A DNA stretch of 64,000 bases from Kribbella jejuensis (GTDB lineage: Bacteria > Actinomycetota > Actinomycetes > Propionibacteriales > Kribbellaceae). Both the position numbers and the translations under genes were made by a program. Where the stretch lies: positions 620,001-684,000 of the forward strand of contig NZ_VFMM01000004.1 in assembly GCF_006715085.1 (NCBI RefSeq). Direction: 5' to 3'. Under the pieces are notes generated by a model. That model was not told the DNA's origin and searched no databases. It saw only the letters and a list, made by a program, of their open reading frames with translations. Shown here one piece after another: positions 50,289 to 58,478 of the stretch. Every line of letters begins with the position of its first letter. Positions within the stretch are counted from its first letter, which is position 1.

Positions 50289-51745
50289 CAGCGCGCCACC
50301 TCGCCTGGGTTCACGTCGCGCGGCTCCACCGCGGGGCGGGTGAAGATGGCTAGTTGGGTTGGTGGGCCGACGGTTGGGTCGTCGGAACCCACCGGGCGGA
50401 ACTCCACCTGGTAGCCGTACCGGTTGGCGGTCTGCTGACACCAGGTGCCGAACTCTGAGCGGGTCCACTCGAAGCGGTGGTCGGGGTGGCGGTAGATGCC
50501 TGCCGGGAGGGTTGGGAAGCGGACGTTGTACTCGCTGTTCGGGGTGGTCATCACGACCGCGGTTGGCCGGGCGACGTGGAAGATCGAGTGCGCGAGGGCG
50601 GGGAGGCGGGGTGGGTCTACGTGTTCGATGACCTCCATCAGGACGACGGCGTCGAGGCCGGCCAGGCGGTCGTCGGCGTACGTCACTGAGGATTGGAGGA
50701 AGGACAGCCGGTCGCGTTGGCGGTCCGGGAGGTCGTCGTAGTGCAGGCGGCGCTTGGCGGAGATCAGGGCGCGGGCCGAGACGTCGGTCGCGATCAGTTC
50801 GCCGATCATAGGGTCCTTGAGCAGTTCCGCCACCAGTGCGCCCTCGCCGCAGCCGATGTCGGCGATCCGCCGCGCGCCGAGTTCCCGCAGTACGCCGGCC
50901 ACCGTCGTACGACGCTCGACCGCGAGCGACACCGAACCTTCCTGCGGGCGCGCGATGCCCTCTTCTTCGGACGGCTCCTCCGGGAGCGCGAGGCCGTCGA
51001 CCTCGACCAGCCGCTCCAGGGCGGCGTCGGTCAGGTAGCGGCGGTGCGCGAGGTAACGCCGCGAGATCAGGTCCTTGTCCGGGTGCGCCGCGAGCCAGCC
51101 CTCGCCCGCGCGAACGAGCTTGTCGACCTCGTCGGAGCCGACCCAGTAGTGCTTGGCATCGTCGAGCACCGGGAGCATCACGTACAAGTGTTTGAGTGCG
51201 TCCGCCAACCGCAGTACGCCGCTCAGCCGCAGGTCGACGTACCGCGAATCGCCCCACGCCGGAAGTTCCGGATCGAGCGGCACCGGGCGCGCGTCGACGG
51301 TCCACCCGAGCGGCCCGAACAGCCGCTGTGCGAGATCGGTACCGCCGCTACACGGCAGCGCCGGTACGTGCACGTCGAGCGGGATCGCCCGCGCGGCGAG
51401 CTCCGGGCGGGCGTCGCAGCGGCCGTTCATCGCGGTACGGAAGAGCTTGCCGAGCGCGACCGCGAGCAGGCTCGAGGCGGCGTACGGGCGGTCGTTCACG
51501 TACTGCCCGAGCGTGAACCCCTCGGTGGCCTTGCCGCGCCCGGCCTTGACCAGCCCGATCGGGTCGATCTCGAGCATCACGGCCGCCGTACACCGCTCGT
51601 CCGTGGCCTCCGGATAAAACACATGGGCCGATCCACCGGTGACGTCGATCGCCTGCGGTCGCGCCGGGTTCTTGTGCAACAGAAACCCGAAATCACTCGC
51701 AGGAGCGCCTACTCCGGACAAATCGGTACCAAGCGTCAGGAACAC
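50288..51745 (-). CDS. hen1: Hen1 RNA 3'-terminal 2'-O-methyltransferase
   Basis: About 485 residues from GTG 51745; a start at 51781 would add 12 residues before the family's usual first strand (VFLTLGTDL). The N-terminal half, with DFGFLLHKNPARPQ, is the ligase-partner domain that supports Pnkp. The C-terminal methyltransferase has the SAM site RIADIGCGEGALVAELLK and the metal-binding E-x-x-E-H in EVIEHVDPPRL. It methylates the 2'-OH at a break before sealing, so the repaired site cannot be cut again. Its operon with Pnkp is the known bacterial repair cassette. Confidence 0.94.
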   Translation of the reverse strand: MFLTLGTDLSGVGAPASDFGFLLHKNPARPQAIDVTGGSAHVFYPEATDERCTAAVMLEIDPIGLVKAGRGKATEGFTLGQYVNDRPYAASSLLAVALGKLFRTAMNGRCDARPELAARAIPLDVHVPALPCSGGTDLAQRLFGPLGWTVDARPVPLDPELPAWGDSRYVDLRLSGVLRLADALKHLYVMLPVLDDAKHYWVGSDEVDKLVRAGEGWLAAHPDKDLISRRYLAHRRYLTDAALERLVEVDGLALPEEPSEEEGIARPQEGSVSLAVERRTTVAGVLRELGARRIADIGCGEGALVAELLKDPMIGELIATDVSARALISAKRRLHYDDLPDRQRDRLSFLQSSVTYADDRLAGLDAVVLMEVIEHVDPPRLPALAHSIFHVARPTAVVMTTPNSEYNVRFPTLPAGIYRHPDHRFEWTRSEFGTWCQQTANRYGYQVEFRPVGSDDPTVGPPTQLAIFTRPAVEPRDVNPGEVAR

Positions 51746-51932
51746 CTGAGGTATTCGATCACGTGTCGCGGATCGAGACACGCGGATTAGGGTCTGGCGC
51801 GTTCGGGCAGATTGGTTCTAGCTTGAGAACAGAAGATGTGTCGCTACGGACCGTTCTTCCCCGCTGACATTCGGTACACGTCCCCGGTTTGTGGCGAAGG
51901 TTCACTCACGCCACTACTACGGGGAAAGGATC

Positions 51933-51971
51933 ATGGCAGCTCTTTCACGCCTCATGGGGTACCGCCGGTGA
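51933..51971 (+). CDS. Possible 12-residue leader peptide coupled to the 51968 gene
   Basis: ATG 51933 has a strong GGGGAAAGGA site just before it and encodes MAALSRLMGYRR. Its TGA (51969-51971) overlaps the GTG start of the next gene (GTGA). The downstream gene has no ribosome binding site of its own, so translational coupling is likely. The peptide itself probably has no other role. Confidence 0.45.
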   Translation: MAALSRLMGYRR

Positions 51972-52288
51972 AACCCCAGACGTTCGAACTCGTTCGCTAC
52001 ACCGATATCAGCGGGGTTTCCGGGACCGGCGTCGTCGCCGAAGGCTGCGTCTTCACCGACGGCTCGGTCGCGCTGCGCTGGCACGGTGCCAACCCCTCCA
52101 CGGCCGTCTGGCCGGACCTGGACTCCATTCTCGCCGTCCACGGCCACCGCGGCGCCACCGTCGTCCGCTGGCTCGACGTCTCCGAGATGGAGCCCGTTCC
52201 CGGTACCGACCTCCTGCCCGGCGAGCTCACGCACATCCTCGCCACCGGCCGGCGTACCCACCACCCGACGGTCGTCGCCTCGGCCTGA
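51968..52288 (+). CDS. Small protein of unknown family, paralogue of 60690 gene
   Basis: 106 residues from GTG 51968. It begins FELVRYTDISGVSGTGVVAE and continues with FTDGSVALRWHG, STAVWPDLDSILAVHGHRGA and a WLD segment. The alternating pattern suggests a small beta fold. I do not recognise the family. A second copy at 60690 is clearly similar over the first 68 residues but has a different C-terminus. It stands alone between Hen1 (divergent) and folE (convergent). Confidence 0.75.
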   Translation: MKPQTFELVRYTDISGVSGTGVVAEGCVFTDGSVALRWHGANPSTAVWPDLDSILAVHGHRGATVVRWLDVSEMEPVPGTDLLPGELTHILATGRRTHHPTVVASA

Positions 52289-52316
52289 GGCGTACGTACT
52301 TCGCGACTGGCTGCCC

Positions 52317-52928
52317 TTACGGGGTGAGGCCGGTCAGCGCGAAGAACTCGGCGCGGGAACTGGGGTTGTTGCGCAGCGTTCCGTGCAGCGCCGACGTGAC
52401 GGTCTTCGAGCCGGTCGCCCGTACCCCGCGCAACGACATGCACTGGTGCTCGGCCTCGATCACGACGCCGACGCCCTTCGGCTCCAGGTGATCCTGCAGC
52501 CAGTCCGCGACCTGCTTGGTCAGCCGCTCCTGCACCTGGAAGTCGCGCGCGAACAGTTCCACCACGCGGGCCAGCTTCGACAGCCCGAGGATCCGGTCGC
52601 CGGGCAGGTACCCGACGTGCGCGACGCCCTGGAACGGCAGCAGGTGGTGCTCGCACAGCGACTGCACCGGGATGTCCTTGGCCAGGACGAGTTCGTCGTA
52701 CCCCTCGTCGTTCGGGAACGTGGTCAGCTCGAACTCCCGCGGGGTGAGCATCTCCGCGTACGCGTTCGCGACCCGGCGCGGCGTGTCCGCGAGGTGGGCG
52801 CTCTGCGGGTCCCGCCCGAGGGCGGTCAACAGGTCCGCGACGGCCCGCTGCGCCGCCGGCAGGTCGATCTGCTCGCGGCGGGCGACGATATGAAGAGGGA
52901 CGGACTCGAGGTCGGCCGAGATCGCCAT
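52317..52928 (-). CDS. folE: GTP cyclohydrolase I FolE
   Basis: 203 residues; makes 7,8-dihydroneopterin triphosphate, the first step toward folate. Zinc ligands are in the SLCEHHLLPFQG block (Cys and His) and the Cys of EAEHQCMSLRGV. GYLPGDRILGLSKLARVV and TGSKTVTSALHG are conserved. AGGGAG precedes ATG 52928. It is not next to ftsH, folP, folB or folK as in many actinobacteria, so it could be a second copy for another pterin or queuosine-type pathway. Confidence 0.95.
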   Translation of the reverse strand: MAISADLESVPLHIVARREQIDLPAAQRAVADLLTALGRDPQSAHLADTPRRVANAYAEMLTPREFELTTFPNDEGYDELVLAKDIPVQSLCEHHLLPFQGVAHVGYLPGDRILGLSKLARVVELFARDFQVQERLTKQVADWLQDHLEPKGVGVVIEAEHQCMSLRGVRATGSKTVTSALHGTLRNNPSSRAEFFALTGLTP

Positions 52929-52990
52929 GCGCTACTCCCTGAGGTCTCAACGAACTGACATCATACTGTTTCACCAACCGAAGTTGTCGA

Positions 52991-53002
52991 TAGAATCATC
53001 CC
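52991..53002 (+). promoter_or_regulatory. -10 box TAGAAT for leaderless regulator gene
   Basis: TAGAAT (52991-52996) is followed by 6 nt and GTG 53003. TTTCAC (52969-52974), 16 nt upstream, is a possible weak -35. Confidence 0.5.
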
Positions 53003-53893
53003 GTGGACAGTTCCTGGGACGCCTCGCTTCAGGCCGTGGCGGTACTGGAGGAGCCGACGCGACGCCGGCTCTACGAGTACGTCGCGGGCCGCGCCGAGCC
53101 GGTCAGCCGGGACGACGCCGCCGCCGCGCTCGGCATCCCACGGACCACGGCGGCGTTCCACCTGGACCGATTGACCGACGAGGGTCTGCTGGACACGTGC
53201 TACGAACGCCGGACCGGACGCACCGGCCCGGGTGCGGGCCGGCCCGCGAAGCTGTACCACCGCTCCGACCGCGAGATCGAAATCACCCTCCCCGAACGCC
53301 AGTACGCCGTCGCCGGCCACCTCCTCGCCGCCGCCATCCAGGACGCCGAAACCGGCCCCCTCACCCCCCGAGAAGCGATAAACCACCGAGCCACCGAATA
53401 CGGCCAAACCCTCGCCCACATCGCCCTAACAAAGGCCAAACCCACCCCAACCCCCACCGCCGCCCCCACCGAGACAGCCACGACCGCCGCCCCCGCCGAA
53501 AAGCAGACCGCCGACAGGCCCAATCAGACGGACGCCACCCGCGGACCCGCTAAGACAGACGCCGCCCGCGGAGCTGGTGGGATGGGGGCTGCCGCGCGGC
53601 AGCGGGCTGGTGGGCGTGAGCTGTTGGTGCGAGTGCTGGAGGCGCATGGGTTCGAGCCTCGGGCGGAGGGTGATGGGATCGCGTTGGGGAACTGTCCGTT
53701 CCGGCGGCTGGCGAAGGAGCATCCGCAGCTGGTCTGCGGGATGAACCTGCATCTGGTCACGGGCCTGCTGACCGGGCTCGACGTCGCGCTCCACGCCGAG
53801 CTCGCGCCGAGCCCGGGCCACTGCTGTGTCCGGATCAGCGGACGTGCACCACTCACCAACACCGCCGATGACGCCCCCGCGACGGCCGGCTGA
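53003..53893 (+). CDS. ArsR/SufR-like transcriptional regulator with Cys-rich sensor end
   Basis: 296 residues from GTG 53003. The winged helix-turn-helix (about 10-80) has EEPTRRRLYEYVAGRAEPVS and LGIPRTTAAFHLDRLTDEGL. A Pro/Thr/Ala-rich linker follows (about 148-205), with a visible change in composition at the DNA level. The C-terminal domain has Cys in GNCPFRRLA, LVCGMN and GHCCVRI, a spacing like iron-sulfur binding SufR-type regulators (COG2345). It faces folE across a 74-bp gap. Cluster binding and folE control are inference. Confidence 0.8.
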   Translation: MDSSWDASLQAVAVLEEPTRRRLYEYVAGRAEPVSRDDAAAALGIPRTTAAFHLDRLTDEGLLDTCYERRTGRTGPGAGRPAKLYHRSDREIEITLPERQYAVAGHLLAAAIQDAETGPLTPREAINHRATEYGQTLAHIALTKAKPTPTPTAAPTETATTAAPAEKQTADRPNQTDATRGPAKTDAARGAGGMGAAARQRAGGRELLVRVLEAHGFEPRAEGDGIALGNCPFRRLAKEHPQLVCGMNLHLVTGLLTGLDVALHAELAPSPGHCCVRISGRAPLTNTADDAPATAG

Positions 53894-53946
53894 GCGTGCT
53901 ACGCCGTCGCGGCGAACGGTTACTGAGTGGTGCAGGTCCGCCCAAC

Positions 53947-53958
53947 TAAACTCACCCC
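53947..53958 (+). promoter_or_regulatory. -10 box TAAACT for leaderless ybaK-like gene
   Basis: TAAACT (53947-53952) is followed by 6 nt and GTG 53959. There is no ribosome binding site. Confidence 0.5.
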
Positions 53959-54447
53959 GTGGCGAAGGCGAAGCAAACGCAGGGGACTCCGGCTACGGTC
54001 GCGTTGGCTAAGGCGAAGGTTGAGTTCACGACGCACGCGTACGAGCACGACCCGGCGGCGAAGTCGTACGGGCTGGAGGCGGCGGAGCTGCTGGGGCTCG
54101 CGCCGGAGCAGGTGTTCAAGACGTTGCTCGTCGAGGTGGACGGCAAGCTCACCGTAGGCGTCGTACCGGTCGACAAGCAGCTCGACCTGAAGGCGATCGC
54201 AGCCGCGGCCGGCGGGAAGAAGGCGGTGATGGCCGACCCGGCCGCCGCCGAACGCACGACCGGGTACGTCGTCGGCGGCATCAGCCCGATCGGCCAGAAA
54301 CGCGCCCTCCCGACCGTCATCGACAGCACCGCGACCGACCACCCAACCGTCTACGTGTCAGGCGGCCGCCGCGGCCTCGACATCGGCCTCTCCCCCACCG
54401 ACCTGATCACCGTAACGAACGCCCGCACAGCCCCCATCGCCCGCTGA
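53959..54447 (+). CDS. ybaK: YbaK/EbsC-type Cys-tRNA(Pro) deacylase
   Basis: 162 residues. The fold markers are FTTHAYEHDPAAKSYGLEAA, EQVFKTLLVEVDGKLTVGVV and the Gly-rich GGISPIGQKRALPTVID segment of the editing site, with Lys in FKTL. The family removes cysteine wrongly attached to tRNA(Pro). The gene ends directly against the stop of the convergent sugar ATPase gene. Confidence 0.92.
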   Translation: MAKAKQTQGTPATVALAKAKVEFTTHAYEHDPAAKSYGLEAAELLGLAPEQVFKTLLVEVDGKLTVGVVPVDKQLDLKAIAAAAGGKKAVMADPAAAERTTGYVVGGISPIGQKRALPTVIDSTATDHPTVYVSGGRRGLDIGLSPTDLITVTNARTAPIAR

Positions 54448-55251
54448 TCAGCCGGCCATCGCCTCCTCCGGAATCGTCTCGGCGCCGGTGATGAAGGAGA
54501 CTACGTCGCTCATGGAGACCTTCTTCGGGTCGACTACGCCTACTCGTTTGCCGAGGCGGTGGACGTGGACTCGGTCGGAGACCTCGAAGACGGCCGGCAT
54601 GTCGTGGGAGATCAGGACGACCGGGAGGCCGCGGTTGCTGATCCGCTTGATCAGCTCGAGTACGTGCGCGGTCTCGCGTACGCCCAGGGCCGCGGTGGGT
54701 TCGTCCATGATCACCACCTTGCTGCCGAACATCGCCGCCCGCGCCACCGCGACCGCCTGTCGCTGACCACCCGACAGGCTCTCGACCGGCTGCGTGATGT
54801 CCTGGATCGTCGCGATGCCCAGAGCGTCGAGCTGGTTGCGCGCCTCGATCCGCATCGCCTTGCGGTCCAGCATCCGCAGCTTGCCGAGCAGTCCCTCGCG
54901 CCGAATCTCCCGGCCGAGGAACAGGTTGGTCGTGATGTCGAGCGCGGGCGCCACCGCCAGCGTCTGGTACACCGTCTCGATGCCGCTGCGGCGTGCGTCC
55001 AGCGGCGAGTGGAACTGCACCGGCTTGCCGTCGAGTTCGATCCGGCCGGCATCGGGTTGCAGCGCACCGGTGAGCGCCTTGATCAGGCTGGACTTGCCGG
55101 CGCCGTTGTCGCCGACGATCGCCAGCACCTCGCCCGGGTACAGGTCGAAGTCGGCCCCGTTGATCGCCGTGACATGGCCGTAGCGTTTGACCAGTCCGCG
55201 AGCGCTCAGCATCGCCGTCCGTACAGCGGTTTCGGTGGTGTCGGTGGTCAT
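54448..55251 (-). CDS. Sugar ABC importer ATPase, single-domain FrcA-like
   Basis: 267 residues from ATG 55251. Walker A is GDNGAGKSSLIKALTG, the signature is LSGGQRQAVAVARA, Walker B is VVIMDEPTAALGV and the H-loop is LISHDMPAVFEVSDR. It has one nucleotide-binding domain, unlike the double-domain RbsA. Single-domain ATPases are known from fructose (Frc) and related CUT2 systems. It overlaps the permease stop by 4 bp. Confidence 0.9.
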   Translation of the reverse strand: MTTDTTETAVRTAMLSARGLVKRYGHVTAINGADFDLYPGEVLAIVGDNGAGKSSLIKALTGALQPDAGRIELDGKPVQFHSPLDARRSGIETVYQTLAVAPALDITTNLFLGREIRREGLLGKLRMLDRKAMRIEARNQLDALGIATIQDITQPVESLSGGQRQAVAVARAAMFGSKVVIMDEPTAALGVRETAHVLELIKRISNRGLPVVLISHDMPAVFEVSDRVHVHRLGKRVGVVDPKKVSMSDVVSFITGAETIPEEAMAG

Positions 55252-56246
55252 GAACTCCTCCTCCGCGTCGCCTGGTCGAACGCCACGGCGGCGATCACCA
55301 GCACGCCGGTGGCCAGGTTCTGGTAGTTCGAGTCGATCCCCATCTGGGTCAGGCCACTGCGCAGTACGGCGACGATCAGCGCACCGACGATCGTGCCGAC
55401 GACACCGCCGCGGCCACCGAACAGGCTGGTGCCGCCGATCACCACCGCGGTGATGCTGTCCAGGTTGCCGGTCTGGTACGCGTTCGGGTCGGCGGTCGGC
55501 GTCCGGCCGAGCGCCATCCACGCCGCGAACCCGTAGATAATGCCGGCCACGGCATACACGCTGACCAGGGTGCGGTCGATGTGGATACCGGTCAGCCGGG
55601 CCGCCTCCGGCTCGTTGCCGACGGCGTACACGTGCCGGCCCCACCCGGTCTTCGCCAGCACGAACCACGTCACCGCGAACAGCACCGCGGCGAGCACCAT
55701 GCCCATCGTGAACTGGACCCGGCCGAACAGGTACAGCGACGTACCGAGCCAGGTCAGCAGGCCGTCGGGCACCGGCCAGGTCGTCCCTTTGCTGTACAGG
55801 TTGGTGACCGCCGTCATCACCGCGAGCATGCCCAGCGTCACGATGAACGGCGGCAGCTTGATCCGGCTCACCAGGAGGCCGGACAGCGTCGCCACCACGG
55901 CGCACGCCACGATCGAGACGACCAGGGCGAGCGCGCTGGGCAGGTGCCCGGTGACGAGCCGGGTCATCAGCAGCGTGCCGAAGACGGCGATCGCGGCGTT
56001 GGCCAGGTCGATGCCGCTGGTCAGGATCACCAGGGTCTGGCCGAGCGCCAGGGTACCGACCACAATCGACTGCTGGACGATGAACGAGAAGTTGTCGATG
56101 CTCGCGAACGTGCTCGTCGCGAGCGAGAAGAAGATGATCGCGACAAGCAGTGCGGCGGTCGGGCCGAGCACCGGGTTACGGGCGAACAGCGCCCGGACGG
56201 CGTCGCCGCGGCTACCGGTGTGAACGGTGGTCGTTGCCGTGGACAT
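55248..56246 (-). CDS. Sugar ABC importer permease (CUT2, RbsC/FrcC-like)
   Basis: 332 residues with about nine to ten membrane helices. TLVILTSGIDLANAAIAVFG matches the RbsC-type IDLSVG region. VYAVGNEPEAARLTGIHIDR is the cytoplasmic EAA-like loop, and ITAVVIGGTSLFGGRGGVVG is the conserved C-terminal block. It is in the same operon as the binding protein and ATPase. Confidence 0.93.
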   Translation of the reverse strand: MSTATTTVHTGSRGDAVRALFARNPVLGPTAALLVAIIFFSLATSTFASIDNFSFIVQQSIVVGTLALGQTLVILTSGIDLANAAIAVFGTLLMTRLVTGHLPSALALVVSIVACAVVATLSGLLVSRIKLPPFIVTLGMLAVMTAVTNLYSKGTTWPVPDGLLTWLGTSLYLFGRVQFTMGMVLAAVLFAVTWFVLAKTGWGRHVYAVGNEPEAARLTGIHIDRTLVSVYAVAGIIYGFAAWMALGRTPTADPNAYQTGNLDSITAVVIGGTSLFGGRGGVVGTIVGALIVAVLRSGLTQMGIDSNYQNLATGVLVIAAVAFDQATRRRSS

Positions 56247-56251
56247 CTATG

Positions 56252-57283
56252 TCACCCCCAGCAGTTCTGCGCGCCCCAGGTGGTGTCCTTGGACGCCATT
56301 CCCGCGACGGGCTTGTCGGTGATCAGGGTGGCGCCGGTGTCGATGAAACCGGACGGCTTCTTGCCGGTCTGGGCGTAGTCGAAGACCGCGTTCACGCCGT
56401 CCTCGGCCATCTTCTTCGGGAACTGCATCACGGTGCCGACGAAAATGCCGTTCTTCACGTCCTGCACGCCTTGGCAGCCACCGTCGATCGCGCCGACCAG
56501 CACCTTGCCGGCCAGGCCCTTCTCCTTCAGCGCCTGGTACGCACCCCGGGCAGCCGGCTCGTTGATGTTGTACACCGCGTTGACCTGGTTGCCGACCCGC
56601 TGCAGCAGGTTCTCCATCGCGGCCTGGGCCTTGGTCTGGTCGCCCTGGGTGAGCGCGGTGCCGATGATGTCGGGCGTGTTCAGCGGCAGGCCCATCCCCT
56701 CGAGGAACCCGTTGTGCCGCTGGATGCCGACGCTGGCACTCGGGTCCAGGTCCATCATCACCAACTGCGGCTTCGTGCTGCCGAGCCGGGCCTTGACGTA
56801 CTGGCCGATCAACTTGCCGGCGTTCTCGTTGTTGGTCGCGTACGTCGCCGCGACTGCGTCCGCGGGCGTGGTCTGGGTGTCCAGCGCGATCACCACGACG
56901 CCCTTGTCCTGCGCCTGTTTGATCGCACCGAGTACTCCGGCCGAGTTGCTCGGCGTGATCAGGATGCCCTTGACGCCCTGCTGGACCAGGTTCTCGATCG
57001 CGGTGACCTGACCTTCGTTGTCACCGTCGAACTTGCCGGCCAGCGCGATCAGCGTGCCGCCCTTGGCCTGGGCCGCGGCCTTCGCCGACTCGCGCAGCTT
57101 GACGAAGTACGGGTTGGTCTCGGTCTTGGTCACGAGCCCGATCTTGACCGGCCCGGAGCTGCCGCCCGAGTCCGACCCTGGACCCGACTTCTTGGTCGTC
57201 GTACAGGCGCTGAGCACCACCGCGCCGGCGCACACGAGCGCGGCCACGGCAGTGGTCGACCGCCGGAATCCGGTGAACCTCAT
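56252..57283 (-). CDS. Sugar-binding lipoprotein (CUT2, FrcB/RbsB-like)
   Basis: 343 residues. The lipobox is LSAC with Cys27. The periplasmic_binding_4 domain begins IGLVTKTETNPYFVKLRESA, a pattern close to FrcB-type proteins. It continues with ALDTQTTPADAVAATYATNN and ends ASKDTTWGAQNCWG. It lies first in the operon, facing the LacI gene. Fructose, ribose or a related monosaccharide is a plausible ligand; the sequence alone does not decide. Confidence 0.92.
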   Translation of the reverse strand: MRFTGFRRSTTAVAALVCAGAVVLSACTTTKKSGPGSDSGGSSGPVKIGLVTKTETNPYFVKLRESAKAAAQAKGGTLIALAGKFDGDNEGQVTAIENLVQQGVKGILITPSNSAGVLGAIKQAQDKGVVVIALDTQTTPADAVAATYATNNENAGKLIGQYVKARLGSTKPQLVMMDLDPSASVGIQRHNGFLEGMGLPLNTPDIIGTALTQGDQTKAQAAMENLLQRVGNQVNAVYNINEPAARGAYQALKEKGLAGKVLVGAIDGGCQGVQDVKNGIFVGTVMQFPKKMAEDGVNAVFDYAQTGKKPSGFIDTGATLITDKPVAGMASKDTTWGAQNCWG

Positions 57284-57386
57284 CAGAGCACCTCCTGCTT
57301 TCTGGTCTGTCTGCGAGCTGTTTGCGCGACCGATTCCGGCCGAGCGGTGCAGCCAAGCTAGAACCGCTCAGATGAGCACGGAATAA

Positions 57387-57396
57387 TTTGCGCAAA
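57387..57396. promoter_or_regulatory. LacI-type operator candidate in the divergent sugar promoter region
   Basis: tttgcgcaaa is a perfect 10-bp palindrome with a central CG, set in ataatttgcgcaaaagattg. It lies 104 bp before the binding-protein gene and 39 bp before the LacI start, so one site could control both directions. Confidence 0.65.
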
Positions 57397-57434
57397 AGAT
57401 TGCGGAGTTGTTTCCCAACAGCGACGATTCCCCC

Positions 57435-58478
57435 ATGGCCGGCCCACGTCGAGGAGCTCGGCTGGTCGACGTGGCCAAGCTGGCGGAGGTGTCGATCAGC
57501 ACTGTCTCCCATGTCCTGAACGGCACCCGGTACGTCGCTCCGGACACCAGGGAGCGGGTCCGGCACGCGCTCGAGGCGCTCGACTACGCGCCACCGGCGC
57601 CGATGGTGCCGAAGCGGTCGGGCCGCGCGCTCGGGCTGGCGATCACCGGCGCGTCGAATCCGTACTTCGGTGACCTGATCGCCGGCGTCGAGTCGGAGGC
57701 GAGCCGGGCCGGCTTCGCGCTGCTGCTCTGCGACACCCACGACGACACCCAACTCGAGGCCAAGGCCGTCGCCACGTTGCTCGCGCACAACGTCGAAGCG
57801 GTGATCATCGCGCCGACACCGGGGTGGACCGAGACAACGTTGCCGGTGTTGCGCAAGCACAACACCCCGTTCGTCCTCGTCGACCGGATGAGCGATGTCC
57901 GTGCCGACCAGGTCGGGACCGAGAACGAGTCGGTGGCCGCCGCGCTGGTCGAGCATCTGATCGAGATCGGCCATCGCCGGATCGGCATGCTGGCAGGCCT
58001 GGCCGGTCTGTCCACCACGGACGAGCGGCGGCGCGGCTACCGGCGCGCGCACGAGGCGGCCGGGATCGCCGTCGACCCAGGGCTGATCGTCGATGCGCAC
58101 TCGACCGTGACCGGCGGCCGTGCCGGGGTGATCTCGCTGCTGCACCGGCCGGACCCGCCGACGGCGATCTTCGGTGCGAACAACGCGATGACGATCGGAG
58201 CGCTGCTCGCGCTCAAGGAGACCCATCGGCGGATCCCCGAGGACGTCGCGCTGGTGACGTTCGACGACTTCGAGTGGGCGAGTGCGATGTCCCCCGCCCT
58301 CACCGCGGCGGCGCAGCCGTTCCACGCGATGGGTGCCCGAGCGGTCCAGCTCCTGGTGCGGCGGCTGGCGGATCCGTTCGCGCCCCGCCGGATCGAGCGG
58401 CTGCCGGCCGAGATCGAGCATCGCGAGAGCTGCGGCTGCCGGGCCGTGCCGCCGACCGTGGCCGAGGTGTCCGGGTGA
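57435..58478 (+). CDS. LacI-family transcriptional regulator of the sugar operon
   Basis: 347 residues from ATG 57435. The helix-turn-helix with hinge is VDVAKLAEVSISTVSHVLNG then RYVAPDTRERVRHALEALDY, the canonical LacI start. The effector domain has GLAITGASNPYFGDLIAGVE, APTPGWTETTLPVL and FDDFEWASAMSPALT. It is divergent from the CUT2 transporter genes and overlaps the sugar-kinase-like gene by 4 bp, so it is a local regulator. Confidence 0.94.
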   Translation: MAGPRRGARLVDVAKLAEVSISTVSHVLNGTRYVAPDTRERVRHALEALDYAPPAPMVPKRSGRALGLAITGASNPYFGDLIAGVESEASRAGFALLLCDTHDDTQLEAKAVATLLAHNVEAVIIAPTPGWTETTLPVLRKHNTPFVLVDRMSDVRADQVGTENESVAAALVEHLIEIGHRRIGMLAGLAGLSTTDERRRGYRRAHEAAGIAVDPGLIVDAHSTVTGGRAGVISLLHRPDPPTAIFGANNAMTIGALLALKETHRRIPEDVALVTFDDFEWASAMSPALTAAAQPFHAMGARAVQLLVRRLADPFAPRRIERLPAEIEHRESCGCRAVPPTVAEVSG

